Shown piece by piece: positions 44,745 to 54,961 of a stretch of DNA of 64,000 nt. Under the pieces are notes generated by a model. It saw nothing but the letters and a program-made list of their open reading frames with translations, had not been told where the DNA came from and searched no databases. Within the stretch, counting starts at the first letter, position 1, and every line of letters starts with the position of its first letter. The stretch comes from Yersinia alsatica (GTDB lineage Bacteria; Pseudomonadota; Gammaproteobacteria; Enterobacterales; Enterobacteriaceae), in assembly GCF_902170305.1 (NCBI RefSeq), contig NZ_CABHWW010000010.1, positions 19,540 to 83,539 of the forward strand, in the 5' to 3' direction. Made by a program: the position numbers and the translations under genes.

Positions 44745-47006
44745 TTAGCGCCAGAACCTCATCATGCCCGCATTTTCCAAATCAGCAGTTAACGAGGCTA
44801 TTTTGCGTGCGCAGCGTATCAGGCGGAATGCTTCACATGATGAATGACATTCTGCCAGCAACTGCCGTAGACGGTCGCTATCTGACCCGCGAAGCTTGGG
44901 CAGAACGCGGGCATAGATCACGTCATCCAAGGTGTTTTCTAGCCTAAATGAGTCAGACTGACGAGCGAGTGAAACATAGCTAAGTACATCTTCAATGGTA
45001 CGCCAGCCGAAGTGTAATCGTTCAGGTTGTAAGTGCCCTAAGAGTGCCTCTAAGACTCTGCGAACATGGCTCTGTTCATCATTGGTCAATCCGTACTTAG
45101 TCCAACTAGGGAAGTCATCTAGATTGATATCCCAGAACTCCATTGTCCACGCCCTGTCGAGGACTTTATCCGACAGGCCATGAGTCGTTTCATCCATGTT
45201 AAGAGTACCTATAAAAGCTACATTAGAAGGGTAACGCATACGAGCAGGCACACCATCGAACATGTCACCTTCACTATGTAGCATCAACGGTGAACCAGAC
45301 TCCATTGCTGAAAGGAATGGTGCGAAGTAATGCTCCGGATGGGAGAGGTTCATTTCATCCAGGATGATCACAAACGGTTTGTCGGGGGTATTGGCTGCCT
45401 CAAGTAAGAAGTTCAGCAACGGGGTCCGTGTATAACTTTCTGGACGTAGCGGGTTGATATAGCCTAATAGGGGCGACGGATCGTACCAGCCTGGCAAGAC
45501 CGCCTGAATGAACCAGGTTTTTTTATCATCATCAAAGGTAGAACCAGAATGATGAGAACCTAATGCCTGAGCATACCTTAGTGCGAGTTGTGTCTTTCCT
45601 GATCCCGAGAGACCGGCGAGTATCGCGAAGTGTCGTTGTTTATTTGACCAAAGACCTAAATGAAGTTGTTCAACCTGCCAGAGTTGAAAAGCACTATCTT
45701 TGACGACGTCGTTAACAATTGCACTTATATCGAGGGCATACACATCAAATTCAGCAGAAACACCATCCGGTTGTAAGTCCGTTTCAATAACCGGGACTTG
45801 TGGCAGGTATTCAGGCTGCCAGGTAATCCGGTTCGACCACACATTACCTTCTTCGGTCAGATTGTAAGCTTTCTGGTCATCCTTTTTGACTAAACCAAGT
45901 TGAATAAGCCAACTGAGTATTGAACGGGGTACGGTCTCAGATGTCCATCCTGCATGCACTTTTCTGAGTAAAGCCAGCAGTTGTATAAAACTTTTACTCT
46001 CGTCACGCATGGCAAGTAGCACATGATCTACCCCGAGAATATGGGTGATCATCACTGGGATTAGCTCCTGTGGATCTTGGGTTCTGAGAAAAGCTGCTCC
46101 GCGTGAGGATAGGGTAAATTGGTCTCCGTCTTTTTCAATAACGAAGAATTCATTACTGAGTATGCTGATGATGGTGCTTAAGGTGCTGTTTTTTGAATCA
46201 GGAAACTCTTCCTGGAGAAAATCGATTAAATCGTTTCGTGTCTTAGGCGTTTCCAGAAAATAAAGTACACTTTTTATCGTGCTAATACCTCCGGTCAGTG
46301 AGGTCAACCCTTTACGACGCTGTTCTGCTGGTCGGTGCTGTAAGATGATATCACCCGATTTACCCAGTTCCTCTGATTGCTCTGGATTTTCACTCTGGCG
46401 TATGGATCTTAATGCTAACCACGGCAATGCCATACGTGCTGCAACCGCCGTCATATCTTCTCCGGTTTTCCCCAGCAGGTCATTCATGTGATCTGTAAGC
46501 GCCAGTTGCAACCTAGTTGCCGTAAAGTCAGTACTGCCAAACCAAACTCGCGCAATGTCATATGCCGGTGTAAAGCTACTCAGCGTTGTGAATTTACGTG
46601 GCCATAGAGCAGCGAGAGTTCGCATGGTCAATAAATAGGGTGTCGTAGTAGTAAACTGCCGGATGCGTATCAGTAACTCTTGATAAAAATTATGCAGCCA
46701 AAGCGCGCACGTTTCCGTGTCTTTATTCTCCAGCTTTTCCATAGATTGTTCCGCCACCCAAAGGCGAAATGACTCATCAGCGATGGCTTTACTCACATCA
46801 ATCGCTCCCTGTGCGGCGTTGCTGACAGGGTTTTGAGTCCACAGGCGCTGATGAAATTCAACAGATGAACGAGTCTCAAGATCTGCATTGTGAACTTCAA
46901 CAATAAATTTATGGAGGTTATTCAACCACAAAGGGCTTTCAGCCCAAGGGTCAATGGTATTCAGGAGTTTTTTTAAATTTTCTGCATGGGTGTAATCAGT
47001 GCGCAT
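44745..47006 (-). CDS. McrB-like AAA+ NTPase with a large N-terminal region
   Basis: A 753-residue protein. The AAA+ domain of the McrB class has Walker A AGLSGSGKTQ at about 464, Walker B VIILDEMNLSHPEHY at about 545, and the McrB-type sensor region GTLNMDETTHGLSDKVLDRA at about 600. Residues 1-400 are helical with winged-helix-like stretches (TLSTIISILSNEFFVIEKDG; SILSWLIQLGLVKKDD) and no recognised DNA-modification reader. AAGGAC precedes the ATG at 47006. It forms a two-gene type IV restriction-like system with the nuclease downstream. Confidence 0.85.
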   Translation of the reverse strand: MRTDYTHAENLKKLLNTIDPWAESPLWLNNLHKFIVEVHNADLETRSSVEFHQRLWTQNPVSNAAQGAIDVSKAIADESFRLWVAEQSMEKLENKDTETCALWLHNFYQELLIRIRQFTTTTPYLLTMRTLAALWPRKFTTLSSFTPAYDIARVWFGSTDFTATRLQLALTDHMNDLLGKTGEDMTAVAARMALPWLALRSIRQSENPEQSEELGKSGDIILQHRPAEQRRKGLTSLTGGISTIKSVLYFLETPKTRNDLIDFLQEEFPDSKNSTLSTIISILSNEFFVIEKDGDQFTLSSRGAAFLRTQDPQELIPVMITHILGVDHVLLAMRDESKSFIQLLALLRKVHAGWTSETVPRSILSWLIQLGLVKKDDQKAYNLTEEGNVWSNRITWQPEYLPQVPVIETDLQPDGVSAEFDVYALDISAIVNDVVKDSAFQLWQVEQLHLGLWSNKQRHFAILAGLSGSGKTQLALRYAQALGSHHSGSTFDDDKKTWFIQAVLPGWYDPSPLLGYINPLRPESYTRTPLLNFLLEAANTPDKPFVIILDEMNLSHPEHYFAPFLSAMESGSPLMLHSEGDMFDGVPARMRYPSNVAFIGTLNMDETTHGLSDKVLDRAWTMEFWDINLDDFPSWTKYGLTNDEQSHVRRVLEALLGHLQPERLHFGWRTIEDVLSYVSLARQSDSFRLENTLDDVIYARVLPKLRGSDSDRLRQLLAECHSSCEAFRLIRCARKIASLTADLENAGMMRFWR

Positions 47007-47074
47007 GATGATGTCCTTGCTGTAAGCGATCAATGCGTATAAGCCATTGGCTATAAAATATAAACATGTTTATA

Positions 47075-47830
47075 TCAGTACTGGCAGGAGAACGCAGAGT
47101 TAATGGCCACGTTTTCTTCAAAAACTCATCAGTATAAGCTTTCTCATCAAGTTCTATTCTCGAACGCGTTTCTGTAACACAAGCTGAATCACCGGCATCC
47201 CAGCACGATTTTAGCTTCTGAATATTTTCCGCCGATTCCTGAGCCATATTTTTACGGATATTCTGCTAACAACCCGTATTTCCGTTACATTCTTTATATT
47301 TCTCAGTGTATTTCTACGGACTACCCTGACTCAGATGGCTATTCTCCACCACATTCTTCCTGGCCTATGCCCTGGCAATGGCACTACCCGTACCGCGCTA
47401 TCCCCGGAGATGTCACCGGATCGTCCAGCGGCCAGAGAGCTCAGGTTAACAATAACCTGCTTCTGTGAGGTCTTTGGTATTGATATTCGGGTACAGACTG
47501 TTTTTGATGTAGATGGCGGCCAGTTCATCGCTTAAAGCTCCGATACCACCGGCGGCGTTGTTGCCTTGTAAATGAGAAGGCACCGCACCCAGCACCGCAT
47601 GCGCATCAATACGTGCCGCTCCATTATCGTCACCGACCACATCTTTAATTAACTGCGCCAGATACGCGGCTGATGCACCGGCCAATGCTTTGGTCCTATC
47701 GCCCACGCCAACCCTTGCAGGGCCGCAATGGCGACTTGCGCAATATTCTGGTAGGTACCTCCAATGTTGTAATCCTTCATGACATCTTTGTAGGTTTGCG
47801 GCGCTTCTTTCTCTCTGTCAAATATTGGGG
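47075..47830 (-). pseudogene. Decayed CdiA/FhaB-type contact-dependent inhibition gene (pretoxin region)
   Basis: The minus strand encodes, in shifting frames, the region before the toxin of CdiA/FhaB proteins: EAPQTYKDVMKDYNIGGTY, then GDRTKALAGASAAYLAQLI, HAVLGAVPSHLQGNNAA, SLAAGRSGDISGDSA, and a VENN-like VVENSHLSQG, then KYKECNGNTGC-stop-QNIRKN and SAENIQKLKSCWDAGDSAC. At least three frameshifts and two in-frame TAG stops break it. The remnant ends near 47075, where the McrB-like gene begins. No toxin or immunity gene is left. Confidence 0.8.
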
Positions 47831-48040
47831 GGCGTTATTGTTCCCTGCCAGCACCAAGTTCCCCATGCTACTACCGCAGGTACTGATCCGTATAAAAACA
47901 GTGTGTTTTTGATGTTGTTCACTCTGCAAAAGTGACGGTTTTTTGTGATCGCCTCGCGATTTTATCGCAATTATACTTGTATGGTAGTATGTGAGTTGAG
48001 TAAGTTCTATACATCGCAAAAGAGATGTAAGGAACAAAAA

Positions 48041-49255
48041 ATGAAGATTGTAGCGGCTGAAGTCTTTGTCACCTGTCCAGGACGTAACTTCGTCACTCTG
48101 AAGATTACGACCGAAGATGGCATTACCGGTTTAGGTGACGCGACTTTGAATGGGCGTGAACTGTCTGTTGCGTCGTATCTAAAAGATCATCTATGTCCTC
48201 AGCTTATCGGGCGTGATGCGCACCGTATCGAAGATATCTGGCAGTTCTTTTACAAAGGTGCTTACTGGCGTCGTGGGCCAGTCACCATGTCGGCGATTTC
48301 TGCTGTCGATATGGCGCTGTGGGATATCAAAGCGAAAGCAGCCAATATGCCACTGTATCAATTACTGGGTGGTGCATCCCGTGAGGGAGTGATGGTTTAT
48401 TGCCATACCACCGGCCATAGCGTTGACGATGTGCTGGAAGATTATGCACGTCATAAAGAGATGGGTTTCAAGGCTATTCGGGTGCAGTGCGGCGTACCGG
48501 GCATGAAAACGACTTACGGTATGTCGAAGGGAAAAGGACTGGCTTACGAACCTGCAACCAAAGGGCAGTGGCCGGAAGAGCAACTGTGGTCAACTGAGAA
48601 ATACCTCGATTTTACGCCAAAACTGTTTGAAGCCGTGCGCAACAAGTTCGGTTTTAATGAGCATCTTCTGCACGACATGCATCACCGCCTGACGCCTATT
48701 GAAGCCGCGCGTTTTGGCAAGAGTATTGAGGACTATCGGCTGTTCTGGATGGAAGATCCCACGCCTGCTGAAAACCAGGAGTGCTTCCGTCTGATCCGTC
48801 AGCATACCGTCACACCCATTGCTGTCGGTGAAGTTTTTAACAGTATATGGGATTGTAAACAGTTGATTGAAGAACAGCTGATCGACTACATCCGCACCAC
48901 CATTACCCACGCCGGCGGTATCACTGGAATGCGCCGCATTGCTGACTTCGCTTCGCTATATCAGGTTCGTACAGGCTCGCATGGTCCGTCTGACCTCTCT
49001 CCAGTTTGCATGGCTGCTGCGCTGCACTTTGACTTGTGGGTACCCAATTTCGGCGTTCAGGAATACATGGGATATTCGGAGCAAATGCTGGAAGTCTTCC
49101 CGCACAACTGGACGTTTGATAACGGCTATATGCACCCTGGGGATAAGCCAGGACTCGGTATTGAGTTCGATGAAAAACTGGCGGCGAAATATCCGTATGA
49201 ACCCGCCCATTTACCGGTTGCCCGTCTGGAAGATGGCACGCTGTGGAACTGGTAA
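48041..49255 (+). CDS. rspA: Mannonate dehydratase-like protein RspA (enolase superfamily)
   Basis: A 404-residue protein equal in length to E. coli RspA, starting [20 protein letters not shown]. It is of the mannonate-dehydratase subgroup of the enolase superfamily: [21 protein letters not shown], then metal ligands in [19 protein letters not shown] and AVGEVFNS. It should dehydrate D-mannonate to 2-keto-3-deoxygluconate, though E. coli-type RspA enzymes are not all efficient. AAGGA precedes the ATG at 48041. It opens an operon with uxaC, a symporter and uxuB. Confidence 0.92.
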   Translation: MKIVAAEVFVTCPGRNFVTLKITTEDGITGLGDATLNGRELSVASYLKDHLCPQLIGRDAHRIEDIWQFFYKGAYWRRGPVTMSAISAVDMALWDIKAKAANMPLYQLLGGASREGVMVYCHTTGHSVDDVLEDYARHKEMGFKAIRVQCGVPGMKTTYGMSKGKGLAYEPATKGQWPEEQLWSTEKYLDFTPKLFEAVRNKFGFNEHLLHDMHHRLTPIEAARFGKSIEDYRLFWMEDPTPAENQECFRLIRQHTVTPIAVGEVFNSIWDCKQLIEEQLIDYIRTTITHAGGITGMRRIADFASLYQVRTGSHGPSDLSPVCMAAALHFDLWVPNFGVQEYMGYSEQMLEVFPHNWTFDNGYMHPGDKPGLGIEFDEKLAAKYPYEPAHLPVARLEDGTLWNW

Positions 49256-49289
49256 TCAACGATTCAGTAGTGAATACAGGAAAATAAAC

Positions 49290-50696
49290 ATGGACTTCAT
49301 TAACGATCATTTCATGATCGACAATGAAGTCGGTGTTCGGCTGTATCAGGACGTCGCGAAAGATCTGCCGATCATCGATTATCATTGTCATCTCGAAGCA
49401 AAAGATATTTACGAAAATAAATCATTTGAAGATATTACCCAGCTCTGGCTGGCGGGCGACCATTATAAATGGCGGGCAATGCGTGCTAATGGCATCAATG
49501 AACGCTTTATTACTGGAGACGCCAGCGCAGAAGATAAATTCCGTGCCTGGGCCGAAACCGTGGAAGCCGCATTCGGTAATCCGCTTTATCACTGGACGCA
49601 CTTAGAGCTGAACAAATATTTTGGCTGCAATATAAATCTCGATAGCCAGAATTGGCGTGAGGTTATGGCGCACTGTAACCAGCTCATTAAACACAGTGAT
49701 TTTAAACCGCGCCGTCTCATGGAACGGTCAAACGTCGAGGTTATTTGTACGACTGACGCACCACTGGATTCTCTGGAATATCATCGTTTGTTACAGCAGG
49801 ATCAAACCTTTGCCATTAAGGTTTTACCGACATTTCGCCCCGATGATGTTTTTAATGAAAAAGCGGCTGAGTTTGCACTCTTTATTACAAAACTCGCTCA
49901 ATTAACTGAGATCAGAATAGATACCTTTAATCAATTTGCTGATGCGATTGGTAAACGTATTGACTGGTTTCATAAAGTGGGCTGCCGTATTTCCGACCAT
50001 GGCCCGGTGAGTATTCAATATAAGGCTTGTTCGCCAGAAGATGCGAACCATCTCTTTTCTCGTAAGGCCGAGGGGCAATCCCTGACTGATGAGGAAGAAA
50101 TACAGCTCAATAGTGCCATTTTCATCATGCTCTCCGCGCACTACAAAGCTAGAAACTGGGCGATGCAGATTCATTTTGGCGCTATTCGTAATAACAACAG
50201 CCGAATGCGTCAGCAAGTGGGAATTAATGCCGGTTTTGATTCGATCAACGATCAATTGCACTTGGCATCATCCCTCAATCAATTGTTGGATGCGATGGTA
50301 CAAGCAAACGCGTTACCGAAAACCATCCTTTATAACCTCAATGCCAGTTACAACGATGTTATTGCGACAACTATCGCTAATTTCCAGAGTGCCGAGCACG
50401 GGGTGAAATCTCCGATGCAGTTTGGTTCGGGCTGGTGGTTTAACGACACACGTCGGGGTATGGAAAGTCAGCTCAATAGTCTTGCTGACCAAGGATTACT
50501 CATGCATTTCGTTGGCATGCTGACGGATTCTCGCAGTTTCGTTTCTTATACCCGACACGATTATTTTCGCAGGATCCTTTGCAACCTTATTGGCGGGTGG
50601 GTTGAGAAAGGTGAAGTACCAAATAATAAAGAAGTTCTGACGCGAATGATCAGAAACATTTGTCACGCTAACGCTAATAACTATTTCAACTTCTAA
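49290..50696 (+). CDS. uxaC: Glucuronate/galacturonate isomerase
   Basis: A 468-residue enzyme (E. coli UxaC 470) of the amidohydrolase-like fold with the metal motif IIDYHCHL (His32, His34) near the N-terminus. It turns D-glucuronate into D-fructuronate and galacturonate into tagaturonate. CAGGAAAA precedes the ATG at 49290, 34 bp after rspA. The frame stays open far upstream inside rspA, but the family start is at 49290. Confidence 0.96.
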   Translation: MDFINDHFMIDNEVGVRLYQDVAKDLPIIDYHCHLEAKDIYENKSFEDITQLWLAGDHYKWRAMRANGINERFITGDASAEDKFRAWAETVEAAFGNPLYHWTHLELNKYFGCNINLDSQNWREVMAHCNQLIKHSDFKPRRLMERSNVEVICTTDAPLDSLEYHRLLQQDQTFAIKVLPTFRPDDVFNEKAAEFALFITKLAQLTEIRIDTFNQFADAIGKRIDWFHKVGCRISDHGPVSIQYKACSPEDANHLFSRKAEGQSLTDEEEIQLNSAIFIMLSAHYKARNWAMQIHFGAIRNNNSRMRQQVGINAGFDSINDQLHLASSLNQLLDAMVQANALPKTILYNLNASYNDVIATTIANFQSAEHGVKSPMQFGSGWWFNDTRRGMESQLNSLADQGLLMHFVGMLTDSRSFVSYTRHDYFRRILCNLIGGWVEKGEVPNNKEVLTRMIRNICHANANNYFNF

Positions 50697-50719
50697 TACT
50701 CTCCCTGTGAGGATAGAAC

Positions 50720-52264
50720 ATGACTCGTACCAACCGCAAAATTACCATTCCGGTCAGTATTGGATATGGTCTGACGGATATTATGGGTGGCGGCGCATTT
50801 ACCGTTATTGGCGCCTGGTTACTTTTCTTTTATACCACCTTTGTGGGCTTATCTCCGGTCGAGGCGGCATCAATTGTCGCGATTGCGAGGATCGTCGATG
50901 CCATTGTTAGTTTATTTATGGGATCTTTTACTGACCACTTTTATAAAAATGCATTAGGTAAAAGGTTTGGCAGAAGGCGCTTCTTTTTACTTATCGGCGC
51001 GCCATTAATGTTGGTTTATATTCTGCTGTGGGTAACTGGAATGAGTTTCTGGTTTTACCTTACGGTATATCTGGCATTCGAAATCATTGCCGCGGTTGTG
51101 TTAATTCCATGGGAAACGCTGCCCTCAGAAATGACGAAGGATTTTAATTCCCGAACCAAACTCTCGACGTGCCGCATGTTCCTCTCTGCATCAGGTACAT
51201 TTCTGGCCACCTTTATTCCTGGTCTATTAATTGGCCATTTTGGTGAGCACGATCCTAATGCCTATTTTATTAATGGCGTGGTTTTTGCGGTCCTATTCAT
51301 GCTGTGTGTGTTCATTTCTTGGAAAGTGACATGGGAGCGCGATTTAACCCCAGAAATGTTGCAAGAACTGGAACGCAGCAATCAGCCAACAACATTCAGC
51401 GAAAAATTAGTCATGGTTGGCGGACTGTTTAAGGAATATGGATCGACATTAAAGGTTCGCGCATTCAGAAAACATCTGGCCATTTATCTGTTTTCCTTTA
51501 CTGCAAAAGATGTCTATAACACGGTGTTTGTTTTCTTCTGTGTTTACTGCCTGAATGTTTCTTCATCGCTGGCCGGTACGCTGTTATCGATGAGTATTGT
51601 TGGTCTGCCGGTCACTTTGTTAGCTGGGGTGGCGATCATTAAATACGGTCCTTCGCGCCTATATGTTTTTGCATACACATTGATGATGCTGTGTCTGGCC
51701 GGTTTGTTCATGGTTTATCAGTTCCCGATGGGGAACAAAGTTACCGTGCTGCTGATTCTGGCAGCCCTGTATCAGGTTGGTCGCTGTGTACTGGAGTTCA
51801 CTCCGTGGAATGTGTTTCCTTTCATTCCGGATATTGACGAGATGATCACTCGCCAGCGTCGCGAAGGTTTGTTTGCTGCGGTGATGACTTTCTCGCGTAA
51901 AACGACGGTTGCCATCGCCACCTTTATTGTGGGGCTGATGCTACAGAACGGTGGGTTTGAGAAGGGGAGTCTGGTGCAGCCTGAGCAGGCGATCAATACC
52001 ATCGCGACGTTATTGTTTGCCGGAACCGCAGGTTTACTACTGCTGGCACTATGGCAGGCGGTTACATTCCACTTGAACAAACGCACGCATAAAATCTTTG
52101 TTGATGAGGTGGATCGTTTGAAAGCTCATGGCCTGAAGCAGGATGTGGGGCCAGAGACTCGCCGAATTGTTGAAGACTTAACCGGATACTCTTATGACGC
52201 ACTGTGGTGCGATGCGGATGATACGGTGGCCAAAGCAACCAAGTCGGCGACAACATTAAGTTAA
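50720..52264 (+). CDS. GPH-family sugar:cation symporter (probable glucuronate/glucuronide importer)
   Basis: A 514-residue membrane protein with about 12 helices of the glycoside-pentoside-hexuronide family (relative of UidB, MelB). Signatures: ISIGYGLTDIMGGGAF-like start, ARIVDAIVSLFMGSFTDH with the cation-site Asp pair, GKRFGRRRFFLLIGAP in the first cytoplasmic loop. A 60-residue hydrophilic tail is present. GTGAGG precedes the ATG. Its place between uxaC and uxuB suggests a hexuronate or mannonate as cargo. Confidence 0.88.
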   Translation: MTRTNRKITIPVSIGYGLTDIMGGGAFTVIGAWLLFFYTTFVGLSPVEAASIVAIARIVDAIVSLFMGSFTDHFYKNALGKRFGRRRFFLLIGAPLMLVYILLWVTGMSFWFYLTVYLAFEIIAAVVLIPWETLPSEMTKDFNSRTKLSTCRMFLSASGTFLATFIPGLLIGHFGEHDPNAYFINGVVFAVLFMLCVFISWKVTWERDLTPEMLQELERSNQPTTFSEKLVMVGGLFKEYGSTLKVRAFRKHLAIYLFSFTAKDVYNTVFVFFCVYCLNVSSSLAGTLLSMSIVGLPVTLLAGVAIIKYGPSRLYVFAYTLMMLCLAGLFMVYQFPMGNKVTVLLILAALYQVGRCVLEFTPWNVFPFIPDIDEMITRQRREGLFAAVMTFSRKTTVAIATFIVGLMLQNGGFEKGSLVQPEQAINTIATLLFAGTAGLLLLALWQAVTFHLNKRTHKIFVDEVDRLKAHGLKQDVGPETRRIVEDLTGYSYDALWCDADDTVAKATKSATTLS

Positions 52265-52270
52265 TACCGC

Positions 52271-52292
52271 GACACCTCTACGTAGGGGTGTC
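52271..52292. other. Hairpin between the symporter gene and uxuB
   Basis: A 9-bp stem GACACCTCT/AGGGGTGTC (one G-U) with an ACGT loop. It lacks a T-run; it may be an RNA-stability or partial termination point before uxuB, which has a 123-bp leader. Confidence 0.45.
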
Positions 52293-52387
52293 ACATAACT
52301 TAATAATGATGACGAAAAGCTTCGTTCAAAAACTATATAGGCGCTTCCTTAAAGACGTCCTGATTTTATTATAAAGTAGGTCATACA

Positions 52388-53854
52388 ATGCAAAATAAGC
52401 TCTTAACGGCAAAGGCTACACTTCCTGGCTATGATCGCACTAAGCTGGTTCCACGTATGGTTCATCTTGGTTTTGGTGCGTTTCACCGTGCTCACCAAGG
52501 AGTGTATACCGATATTTTGGCTACCGAGCACAACAGTGACTGGGGCTATTGCGAAGTTAACCTGATCGGCGGCGAACAGCAGATTGCCGATCTGAAGCAG
52601 CAGGATAACCTCTACACCGTAGCGGAAATGTCAGCGGATGCCTGGACGGCAAGAGTGGTTGGCGTGGTGAAAAATGCGCTACATGCAGAGGTTGATGGAC
52701 TGGAGTCGGTATTGAACGCGCTGTGTGAACCACTGGTCGCTATTGTTTCGCTGACAATTACGGAGAAGGGATACTGTCATTCCCCGGCAACTGGTCAACT
52801 CATGCTGGATCACCCGATGATCACCGCCGATCTACAGAACCGCAAGCAGCCAAAAACCGCACTCGGCGTGGTGGTTGAAGCGCTGGCTCGCCGTAAAGTA
52901 GCGGGTTTACCGGCATTTACTGTGATGTCCTGCGACAACATGCCTGAAAACGGCCATGTGGTACGCAATGTGATCACCGCTTATGCTCGTGCCGTTGATG
53001 CTGATCTGGCCACATGGATTGAGCAGAATGTCACTTTCCCCTCCACGATGGTTGACCGTATTGTGCCAGCCGTAACGGCAGACACGCTGGATAAAATTGA
53101 GCAACTGACCGGCGTACATGATTCTGCTGGGGTGGCGTGCGAGCCATTCCGTCAGTGGGTGATTGAAGATAATTTTGTTGCTGGTCGCCCTGAGTGGGAA
53201 AAGGCGGGCGCAGAGCTGGTCGCTGATGTCATTCCTTTTGAAGAGATGAAATTGCGTATGCTCAACGGAAGTCACTCCTTCCTGGCATATCTGGGCTATT
53301 TGGCGGGTTATCAACATATTAACGACTGTATGGGTGACGAAAATTATCGTCTTACCGCGCGCGCACTGATGCTGCAAGAACAAGCGCCGACACTGAAAGT
53401 GCAGGGTGTGGATCTTGCGCGTTACGCCGATCTGCTGATTGACCGTTACAGTAACCCGGCGCTGCGTCATCGTACCTGGCAGATCGCCATGGACGGTAGC
53501 CAAAAACTTCCTCAGCGTATGTTGGACTCTATTCGCTGGCATTTAGCACATAACAGCAGTTTCGAGTTACTGGCGCTGGGCGTGGCAGGCTGGATGCGTT
53601 ATGTCGGCGGGGTAGATGAACAAGGCAATGTGATTGAAGTCAGTGATCCTCTGCTGCTAGTGATCCAAAAAGCGGTACAAGAAAGTAAAGAAGGTGAAAA
53701 TCGCGTTCAGGCACTGCTGGATATTGACGCCATCTTTGGCAATGAACTCCCGCAGGTTGAGCAGTTTACGAAGAGAGTGAAAGAGGCGTATCTGTCGCTT
53801 CTGGCGGATGGCGCAAAAGCTACTGTTGCAAAATATGCCGCAAAGCTGAAATAA
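52388..53854 (+). CDS. uxuB: D-mannonate oxidoreductase (fructuronate reductase)
   Basis: A 488-residue enzyme (E. coli UxuB 486) of the polyol-specific long-chain dehydrogenase family. The NAD-binding start [16 protein letters not shown] is at about 20, and the catalytic Lys lies in [17 protein letters not shown]. It reduces D-fructuronate to D-mannonate, the substrate of RspA/UxuA. It is last in the operon, 123 bp after the symporter gene, and may have an internal promoter. It ends in a shared hairpin. Confidence 0.95.
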   Translation: MQNKLLTAKATLPGYDRTKLVPRMVHLGFGAFHRAHQGVYTDILATEHNSDWGYCEVNLIGGEQQIADLKQQDNLYTVAEMSADAWTARVVGVVKNALHAEVDGLESVLNALCEPLVAIVSLTITEKGYCHSPATGQLMLDHPMITADLQNRKQPKTALGVVVEALARRKVAGLPAFTVMSCDNMPENGHVVRNVITAYARAVDADLATWIEQNVTFPSTMVDRIVPAVTADTLDKIEQLTGVHDSAGVACEPFRQWVIEDNFVAGRPEWEKAGAELVADVIPFEEMKLRMLNGSHSFLAYLGYLAGYQHINDCMGDENYRLTARALMLQEQAPTLKVQGVDLARYADLLIDRYSNPALRHRTWQIAMDGSQKLPQRMLDSIRWHLAHNSSFELLALGVAGWMRYVGGVDEQGNVIEVSDPLLLVIQKAVQESKEGENRVQALLDIDAIFGNELPQVEQFTKRVKEAYLSLLADGAKATVAKYAAKLK

Positions 53855-53862
53855 ACAGGCGA

Positions 53863-53888
53863 TGAATACCGCTTTGGGGCGGTATTCA
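53863..53888. terminator. Hairpin between uxuB and rspR
   Basis: A 10-bp stem TGAATACCGC/GCGGTATTCA with a 6-nt loop between convergent stops. No strong T-run on either side, so efficiency is uncertain. Confidence 0.6.
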
Positions 53889-53893
53889 CATCA

Positions 53894-54580
53894 CTATTCT
53901 TCACTAAACCAGTCGCTATTTTCCTGACGAATCAACTGTACAGACTCACCAATCTCTTGCAGATGTATCGTCATCGCGCGTTCTACTGCATCACCATCAT
54001 GCTTTTCAAGGGCAGTAAAAATCTCCAGATGTTGACGTAGCAGCATCTCTGGCGGTGAAATATGATCCAAGCTCATATAGCGGACTCGGTCAATTGTCGC
54101 CTTAATGTTTTCAACGGTGTCCCACGCTAGCTGGCAATCAGCAATAACCGCCAGTTGCTGGTGAAAATCATCATCGAGCTCGAAGAAATCATTAATCTGC
54201 TTATGGTCGATGGCAACGCGCTGCTGGTTAAGATTCTGTTCCAGTTGGTAGCATTGGCTGTCGGTTATCATCGATGCTGCACGACGAACAACCGCGCATT
54301 CAATTGCCTGGCGTACAAAACAGCCGTTACGCACCTGCGATAACGAAATTTTGTTCACATAGCTGCCGCGCTGGGGGCGAATTTGGATCAGACCGTTCTC
54401 CGCCAGTTTGATAAACGCTTCACGAACCGGCTGGCGAGAAACATTAAAACGGACAGAAACCTCTTTTTCAGAAAGCGGCGTGCCCGGCGCAATAAGGCAA
54501 TGCACAATGTCTCGACGAAGAATTCGATAAATTTGCTGATTTACGGGCTGTGTAGGATTGAGCTGCGTTTCGACGGTCAT
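53894..54580 (-). CDS. rspR: GntR-family (FCD) regulator RspR
   Basis: A 228-residue regulator. The N-terminal winged helix has [28 protein letters not shown], here seen as two blocks: [10 protein letters not shown] and [10 protein letters not shown]. The C-terminal FCD ligand domain has [12 protein letters not shown] and LLRQHLEIF, carrying the Asp/His metal ligands. Length and sequence pattern match E. coli RspR (YdfH), regulator of rspAB. It faces uxuB and probably represses the rspA-uxaC-uxuB operon until a hexuronate intermediate appears. Confidence 0.93.
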   Translation of the reverse strand: MTVETQLNPTQPVNQQIYRILRRDIVHCLIAPGTPLSEKEVSVRFNVSRQPVREAFIKLAENGLIQIRPQRGSYVNKISLSQVRNGCFVRQAIECAVVRRAASMITDSQCYQLEQNLNQQRVAIDHKQINDFFELDDDFHQQLAVIADCQLAWDTVENIKATIDRVRYMSLDHISPPEMLLRQHLEIFTALEKHDGDAVERAMTIHLQEIGESVQLIRQENSDWFSEE

Positions 54581-54961
54581 TCATTCTTACTGTTTAGTGA
54601 GTTAACGCTGTGATTCTACCACTCTTTTGCCGGAACAGGGCGGCCTGATGGCCGCAAATCGAAAACCTGATTTATTCCGGCCGGGTTACCGCCACTTCTC
54701 GGGCAAAATATAGATGATTTAACACTCTATTTTCTTCAAGGTATTGCTTCATGCTGCCCCGTAAAAATATCGCCACTCTTTTGTCATCTTATGTCTGAAA
54801 AACTTTTATTATCATATTGTTAATTTATAAATTAGCCTATATGACGCCAGCTTATCCTACCTTTATGCGTAGCCAATCCAGTCTATTCGCTTGTGACAAG
54901 CCCTAAAAATCGGGGCCAATAATCCTATAATTATTAGCCCCGGAGTCATGTCAGTCAGATT
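54581..54961. other. Intergenic stretch, rspR promoter region and likely right boundary zone of the island
   Basis: About 330 bp of non-coding DNA up to the tctA terminator. It holds the rspR leader and a small AATTTATAAATT palindrome near 54825. No copy of the tRNA-Arg 3' end was found, so the boundary cannot be fixed. Confidence 0.5.
54903..54942 (-). terminator. tctA terminator
   Basis: Stem CGGGGC/GCCCCG (54911-54916 with 54937-54942) extended by a six-pair AT stretch after one mismatch, followed on the minus strand by GATTTTT. It lies 19 bp past the tctA stop. Confidence 0.85.

Noticed and set aside
52907..53542. A 211-codon minus-strand frame inside uxuB
   Set aside because: Antisense shadow of a clear uxuB; no start signal or domain.
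26000..54900. CRISPR array or intact insertion sequence in the accessory region
   Set aside because: No regularly spaced direct repeats and no complete transposase gene were seen.
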